Source of the DNA: Promethearchaeota archaeon
Lineage (GTDB): Archaea > Asgardarchaeota > Lokiarchaeia > Sigynarchaeales > SOKP01
Assembly (NCBI GenBank): GCA_016839635.1
Contig: JAEOTV010000087.1
Coordinates: 1-11,998, forward strand
Direction: 5' to 3'
Length of the DNA: 11,998 bases
The notes under the pieces were generated by a model. The model saw nothing but the letters and a program-made list of their open reading frames with translations. It searched no databases and was not told the origin of the DNA. Below are positions 8,435-11,998 of the stretch, in pieces; within the stretch, counting starts at the first letter, position 1, and the number at the start of each line of letters is the position of its first letter. The translations under genes were made by a program, and so were the position numbers.

Positions 8435-9775
8435 TTATTCAATCAGTTGAGTTTTTCCAGTACCCCATATACCTAAAGCCACTCCTAATTCTTTTTTCTC
8501 TTTAGCAACATCTCTTACATTCTTCCCTTCCATTACAGCATCTATCGCTTGTCTAAATGCTCTAGCTCCTGCTATTGGTCCGTCAGGATGACTATGAATG
8601 CCTCCTCCACTACCAATCAGAATATCTTTACCCGCTTCTTTGATACATTTTTCTACCATCCCTTGCGTAATTCCTCCAGATGGCATCGGTAATGTTGGTT
8701 TAATATGCTGTAGTGGATAACGAAGTGCTTTAAGGTTCTGTTCATATCTTTCTTCCAGAATTTCTGCTTTTCCATAAGGTGCAGGGATAACTACTGTGTC
8801 TGCTCCACAAATCCTAGGTAATTTCGCAAAAGTTAACATACTTGTCATACCTGTCCATTCTCCTCCAAAATATGTACCCCCAAAATCCATATGGCCTAGA
8901 ATTGGAACTTTTATTGAAGGATCCTCTGCTATTTGTCTTAAGGCTTCATAACCGGTAGCTAAATAATTTATCATCAAAGCATTAGCTCCCATTTCTATCA
9001 TTTTATCTGCATATTCAAACATTTCTGGGAATTTGGTTGTAATATTGATTGTATAAAGAGTTTTCTCTCCTTTTTCTGAATCTGCTTTATCTACAGCCTC
9101 CATAACTTTAACAATCCTATCTTCAAGGGTATTAAATGAAGGATTAGAAATAAGCTCATCATCTTTTACTACATCACAACCCCCTACTGCTGCTTTATAA
9201 ACTAGATCAGCAGCAACTTCTGCTGTATGACCAGTACAAGGTTTTACCATGTTATTTAAAAGAGGACGTTCTGGAATATTCATCAGTTTTCGAATACCAT
9301 CAATACCAAACTTTGGTCCTTTAAAATCTTCCAACCATGATTTAGGAAATGCTAAATCAACTAGTTTTAATCCATGAGTAATACTGATATTTCCTATAAC
9401 TGTAGTAAAAAGCATTGGAATTCCCATACCCTTAATATTAACTACTGGAAACCCAATTTGTACGAAATATATTCTTTCTTTTACATCTTTTGGAATAATA
9501 TATTCATACATTGGGAGTTCATAAACCCCTAGCACTCTTGCGACATGATATTTTCTAACTTCTGCAGTTTCAGCAGGAACTCTAACCCAAGTTCCAGTCG
9601 ATTGTTCAATTGCTGCAAATCGAGATAAATAATTAACATTTTGTCCTTTAGGTCGTTTAATAATATATGAAGCTATGATATATTTTTCCAAATCGATTCC
9701 ATCTAACCCAGCCGCTTCTGGAACTTCAAAATACTGTTCACAGGAAGGAAAAGTGTCTTCTTCCATCTTAATCAC
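8435..9775 (-). CDS. RuBisCO-like protein (Form IV type, subgroup not assigned)
   Basis: RuBisCO large-subunit superfamily, full length (446 residues): N-terminal alpha/beta domain (about 1-150) and TIM barrel (about 160-440). Aligned by eye to spinach numbering, these are kept: Glu60 (E57), Thr65-Trp66 (T62-W63), Asn123 (N129), Lys175 (K178), the carbamate Lys201 (K204), metal ligands Asp203 and Glu204 (D206, E207), His294 (H295), Lys334 (K336), the Ser379-Gly-Gly loop (S366-G368) and the C-terminal Gly-rich phosphate loop (G390-G392). These are changed: Lys177 to C180, Arg295 to M296, His327 to V329. Without Lys177 it should not carboxylate ribulose bisphosphate. Loss of Arg295 and His327 removes the second phosphate site, so a singly phosphorylated substrate is likely, as for DK-MTP-1-P enolase and other RLPs; the substrate is unknown. 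GTG at 9775 and ATG at 9766 (residue 4) are both possible starts. No ribulose-bisphosphate or methionine-salvage gene is beside it. Confidence 0.9.
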   Translation of the reverse strand: MIKMEEDTFPSCEQYFEVPEAAGLDGIDLEKYIIASYIIKRPKGQNVNYLSRFAAIEQSTGTWVRVPAETAEVRKYHVARVLGVYELPMYEYIIPKDVKERIYFVQIGFPVVNIKGMGIPMLFTTVIGNISITHGLKLVDLAFPKSWLEDFKGPKFGIDGIRKLMNIPERPLLNNMVKPCTGHTAEVAADLVYKAAVGGCDVVKDDELISNPSFNTLEDRIVKVMEAVDKADSEKGEKTLYTINITTKFPEMFEYADKMIEMGANALMINYLATGYEALRQIAEDPSIKVPILGHMDFGGTYFGGEWTGMTSMLTFAKLPRICGADTVVIPAPYGKAEILEERYEQNLKALRYPLQHIKPTLPMPSGGITQGMVEKCIKEAGKDILIGSGGGIHSHPDGPIAGARAFRQAIDAVMEGKNVRDVAKEKKELGVALGIWGTGKTQLIE

Positions 9776-9850
9776 TTTTAGTTTTAAATTGGTTATAATT
9801 TTATTATGGAGAATTATCTTTGAGAATTCAAAAATTTTATGTAAATAATA
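9766..9850 (-). promoter_or_regulatory. Candidate promoter of the RuBisCO-like gene and start choice
   Basis: The minus strand has TTATAA at 9798-9793 inside a longer A/T stretch, about 26 bases before 9770. A transcript beginning there would fall between the GTG at 9775 and the ATG at 9766, so a leaderless message would favour the ATG (residue 4). No Shine-Dalgarno match precedes either codon. The strong terminator upstream means the gene probably needs its own promoter. Confidence 0.35.
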
Positions 9851-9879
9851 TTAAAAAGAAAAAAAAAAGAAAAAAAAGT
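9851..9879 (-). terminator. Strong oligo-T terminator after the longin/winged-helix gene
   Basis: Immediately after the minus-strand stop (9882-9880), the transcript direction reads three T runs of about 8, 10 and 5 bases, each separated by one C. This is the clearest archaeal-type terminator in the window. A small inverted repeat (AAAAGTT/AACTTTT) overlaps the stop codon but is too short to call a hairpin terminator. It separates the surface-protein pair from the RuBisCO-like gene. Confidence 0.68.
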
Positions 9880-10995
9880 TTAACTTTTAGCTTTTACTTC
9901 AGCTTTAGCGGCTGCTTTAATGTCTGAGTAAGAATTTTCTAACACAGTAAGATATTCAACTAAGACTTGACTTGCTTTAGATTTCTGGTCATATACATTC
10001 TTAATAATGTTGAGAAGATATTTTGGAAATATTAAATTCATATAGAAATCTGAAAGTAGTGCATAGTATTCATTACTTCTTTCATCTTGGAACACTTGAA
10101 TCATTTGAGTATTCCATAACATCTTCAGTACATCATCAAGATCGTCAACACCTTTCTTTCTCAGCTTCTCAAGATCATTTTTAGTAACTATTGCTGTTCT
10201 TAATAACCGTAATGTTTCATAAACTTGAGGGTTAATAAGAATATCTATGATTCTAAGATTATCTCCTTCAGTTGGTCGATAATTTTGAAAGAATTTTTTG
10301 ACTTCTATTTTATAATCTTCTACAAGTTGAGCTGGTAAACCGCGACTAACTGGATCATCTAACATTTTAATCGGAGGTACTCTTAAAGCAACAACATCTT
10401 GTATTAAAAATATAAGCTCTGAAGGCATACCTTTAACTGATGTCTCCTTGACAATTTCACGCTTTACGAGTTCAATCAACACTCCTTCTAAATCTACAAA
10501 GCCTTGCTTGTATTGGTCCTTTAACCACACCATCAATTCTGATTTAGAAACCACTCCTTCATCTCTCAAACGATTAAGGATCATCCTTTTAATTTCATCT
10601 TGATATGTGATAGCAAGGCGTTGCTCATTATTTAATGTAGGATAAACAGAAAGTCTTCTGAAAAGAGTAGGGATCATCGATGTATAAGCATCATCCGCCA
10701 TATTTTGTAAGATAATCCGGGAAATATCTATTAATCCCCCTTCATATGAATCCGGATCGTCATCAAGACTTAGAAGTAACAGAATATAAAATCCCTTATC
10801 AGGTCCTGTATAATATGAGGCAATGTTTAAGGAACCAATCATTAAACTTATCATTCCAGATTCTCCACTATACTCATGAGTGCTATACACTTGCATGAGT
10901 GTTTTATCAGTGACATTGATTTCTTCAGGGTATTTTGCTAGAATTTCAGTTCCTATTCTTTCATCCCATTTCATTACTACTAATCCTACTGGCAT
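9880..10995 (-). CDS. Longin-like plus tandem winged-helix protein
   Basis: I do not recognise a named family. The 371-residue protein has no signal or membrane helix. Residues 1-115 look longin/roadblock-like: strand GLVVMKW (4-10), ISLMIGSLNIASYYTG (49-64) and FYILLLLSLDDD (69-80) as a beta hairpin, then helices near 86-115. Residues about 133-205 fit a winged helix (EIKRMILNRLRDEGVVSKSEL start), and residues about 248-320 a second one (helices at 257-265, 271-280 and 284-296, ending in a strand pair). The C-terminus (about 325-371) is helical and ends in an Ala/Lys-rich tail. Winged helices after a longin domain usually mediate protein contacts, as in eukaryotic NPRL2/NPRL3, though DNA binding is possible. 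Its ATG overlaps the stop of the surface-protein gene, so the two are co-translated and may form a membrane-proximal complex; that partner role is inference. Confidence 0.78.
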   Translation of the reverse strand: MPVGLVVMKWDERIGTEILAKYPEEINVTDKTLMQVYSTHEYSGESGMISLMIGSLNIASYYTGPDKGFYILLLLSLDDDPDSYEGGLIDISRIILQNMADDAYTSMIPTLFRRLSVYPTLNNEQRLAITYQDEIKRMILNRLRDEGVVSKSELMVWLKDQYKQGFVDLEGVLIELVKREIVKETSVKGMPSELIFLIQDVVALRVPPIKMLDDPVSRGLPAQLVEDYKIEVKKFFQNYRPTEGDNLRIIDILINPQVYETLRLLRTAIVTKNDLEKLRKKGVDDLDDVLKMLWNTQMIQVFQDERSNEYYALLSDFYMNLIFPKYLLNIIKNVYDQKSKASQVLVEYLTVLENSYSDIKAAAKAEVKAKS

Positions 10996-11009
10996 TAGTC
11001 AACACCTCC
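10993..11009 (-). promoter_or_regulatory. TAATG coupling with strong Shine-Dalgarno
   Basis: The upstream gene's TAA (10997-10995) and the downstream ATG (10995-10993) share one A. GGAGGT (11009-11004), made from the last codons of the upstream gene, lies eight bases before that ATG. It is a near-perfect ribosome site, fixes the start at 10995 and points to translational coupling, so the two proteins are probably made in step. Confidence 0.78.
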
Positions 11010-11998
11010 TTTGAATTCTTCCTTTACTTCAGGTAATTTCTTGGACTTTTTACCTTTTACACCCATTATATCATCTAATGATAACCCAATTGCTTCCCAT
11101 TTCTCTCCTAGTTTCTTCACAAGATATTCATCTTTTGTTGGGTATAGAAGCGATTCTGAAATTGATTTCTTTCCTTTTATGTTTTTCTTCATTTCTCTCG
11201 CTTTTTTAACAAATGTCGGAATTCTTGCTCTTTGGATAGTGCGATAAGCAACTAAACTACCTGCTACAGCTACAACTGAACCTACAATCATCAAGAAATA
11301 GAACATAGGAAATCCAAAGATTTCTTGCATATTAACTACTACTGTAATACTAGTTGATGAAGTTGAGAAGTATTGTTTCTCAATAGTAAGTGTGGCTGTA
11401 AATGTTTGAGGCATAAAAAAGGCATCAGCTATCACGGTTGGTTCAATTGTATAGACACCATTACCAGTATAATTAAAAGGAATATCTCTGCCTTGTATAG
11501 TTAAATATACATTCGCACCTCTTACTGGTGCATTAGGATGTGTCTCATTATTTGGATCAGTTAGAGTTACAGCAAAATTTAAAACTGCTCCAGAAGCAAT
11601 TGATATTTTAGAACCTACAAATGGAGGTTCAGGTAAACTAACATCAGCCACTCTTTTCATAATGGTTAAAGATATAATAGCAATACTATGATCCCAGTTC
11701 ATTTTGTCTAAAGTGACAATTACCGAATATTCTCCATCTTCCATTGTTTCAGTATCAAGATCTAAGATAAATTCGTCTATTCCTTCTACAAGAGATCCTG
11801 TTTCCGTTGTACCCGGAATTGGATCCCCATTTTCATCAATCTTTTGTAAAAGATAACTCATCTCATCTAAGTTTGAAATAGGTGTACCTTTCATCTCATC
11901 TAAATAATCAAAAGTAAAATTCTGTTCTTTAAATATAAAGATGTTCTGAGAGACATATAAAATACCATCTTCCCCGTTAATAGTCGTTGGTCTTGATA
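10995..11998 (-). CDS. Membrane-anchored surface protein with Ig-like domains (5' end outside window)
   Basis: The reading frame stays open to the window edge, so at least 333 residues are visible and the start, with any signal peptide, lies outside; the first internal ATG (11894) falls in mid-domain and is not the start. The visible outer part has two beta-sandwich-like stretches, one ending near IAIISLTIMKR (codons about 11682-11650) and one from VSLPEPPFVG through SITVVV (about 11640-11335), with sequons such as NET and NYT. These look like Ig-like or invasin-type repeats. One membrane helix (about 11312-11238, MFYFLMIVGSVVAVAGSLVAY) follows. The inside tail of about 80 residues is strongly basic at first (RARIP, KKAREMKKNIKGKK) and ends in mixed-charge helices. 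No enzyme motif is visible. Overlap with the downstream longin/winged-helix gene suggests that protein binds this tail; that is inference. Confidence 0.78.
   Translation of the reverse strand, partial: SRPTTINGEDGILYVSQNIFIFKEQNFTFDYLDEMKGTPISNLDEMSYLLQKIDENGDPIPGTTETGSLVEGIDEFILDLDTETMEDGEYSVIVTLDKMNWDHSIAIISLTIMKRVADVSLPEPPFVGSKISIASGAVLNFAVTLTDPNNETHPNAPVRGANVYLTIQGRDIPFNYTGNGVYTIEPTVIADAFFMPQTFTATLTIEKQYFSTSSTSITVVVNMQEIFGFPMFYFLMIVGSVVAVAGSLVAYRTIQRARIPTFVKKAREMKKNIKGKKSISESLLYPTKDEYLVKKLGEKWEAIGLSLDDIMGVKGKKSKKLPEVKEEFKGGVD

Noticed and set aside
8435..9775. A functional Form III RuBisCO, as found in many archaea
   Set aside because: The equivalents of Lys177, Arg295 and His327 are Cys, Met and Val, so the bisphosphate carboxylase site is incomplete.
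9851..9879. The long A/T-run tract as a repeat element or origin signal
   Set aside because: Its position right after a stop codon and its T runs in the transcript direction are explained by a terminator.
11011..11247. Plus-strand open frame of 78 codons
   Set aside because: It lies fully opposite the cytoplasmic tail and membrane helix of the well-supported surface protein; its composition is the complement of that gene.
10995..11894. Surface protein starting at the ATG at 11894
   Set aside because: The frame is open to the window edge with plausible beta-rich protein sequence, and an anchored surface protein would need an N-terminal signal that is absent at this ATG.
1..11998. CRISPR array, tRNA, insertion sequence or phage element
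   Set aside because: No regularly spaced repeats, cloverleaf-like GC-rich stretch, transposase motifs or terminal inverted repeats were seen; gaps between genes are all short.

Overview
The window looks like a piece of an archaeal chromosome, most probably from an Asgard archaeon (Lokiarchaeia-like). Several things point that way: AT-rich DNA, TATA-like elements close to start codons, oligo-T terminators, surface proteins with one membrane anchor and a cytoplasmic longin/roadblock-like or basic tail, a HEAT plus leucine-rich-repeat protein, and a divergent RuBisCO-like protein. The assignment rests on gene content and protein style. No marker gene such as rRNA is present. No tRNA, rRNA, CRISPR array or insertion sequence was seen, and no intergenic gap exceeds about 130 bases.

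Layout. Positions 84-5015 carry three plus-strand genes: a histidinol-phosphate aminotransferase (hisC), a zinc-ribbon protein with a probable longin/roadblock-like body, and a long intracellular GH36 alpha-galactosidase. These converge on a minus-strand gene (5046-7349) for a secreted, sequon-rich, membrane-anchored protein whose cytoplasmic end is a longin-like domain. A 100-base divergent spacer separates it from a plus-strand HEAT/LRR protein (7450-8409). The rest is minus strand. Read in the direction of transcription, it starts with a membrane-anchored protein with Ig-like ectodomains (5' end outside the window). This is translationally coupled (TAATG) to a longin-like plus winged-helix protein, and after a strong oligo-T terminator comes a RuBisCO-like protein.

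Two themes stand out. First, three of the eight genes appear to carry longin/roadblock-type domains, and two of these belong to or sit beside membrane-anchored surface proteins. This suggests a link between the cell surface and intracellular signalling or trafficking, perhaps through small GTPases; that is inference. Second, the RuBisCO-like protein keeps the carbamylated lysine, the metal ligands and one phosphate site, but has lost the catalytic Lys177 equivalent and both residues of the second phosphate site. It is therefore probably an enolase, isomerase or decarboxylase-type enzyme acting on a singly phosphorylated sugar-like substrate, not a carboxylase. No partner pathway gene is beside it, so its substrate is open.
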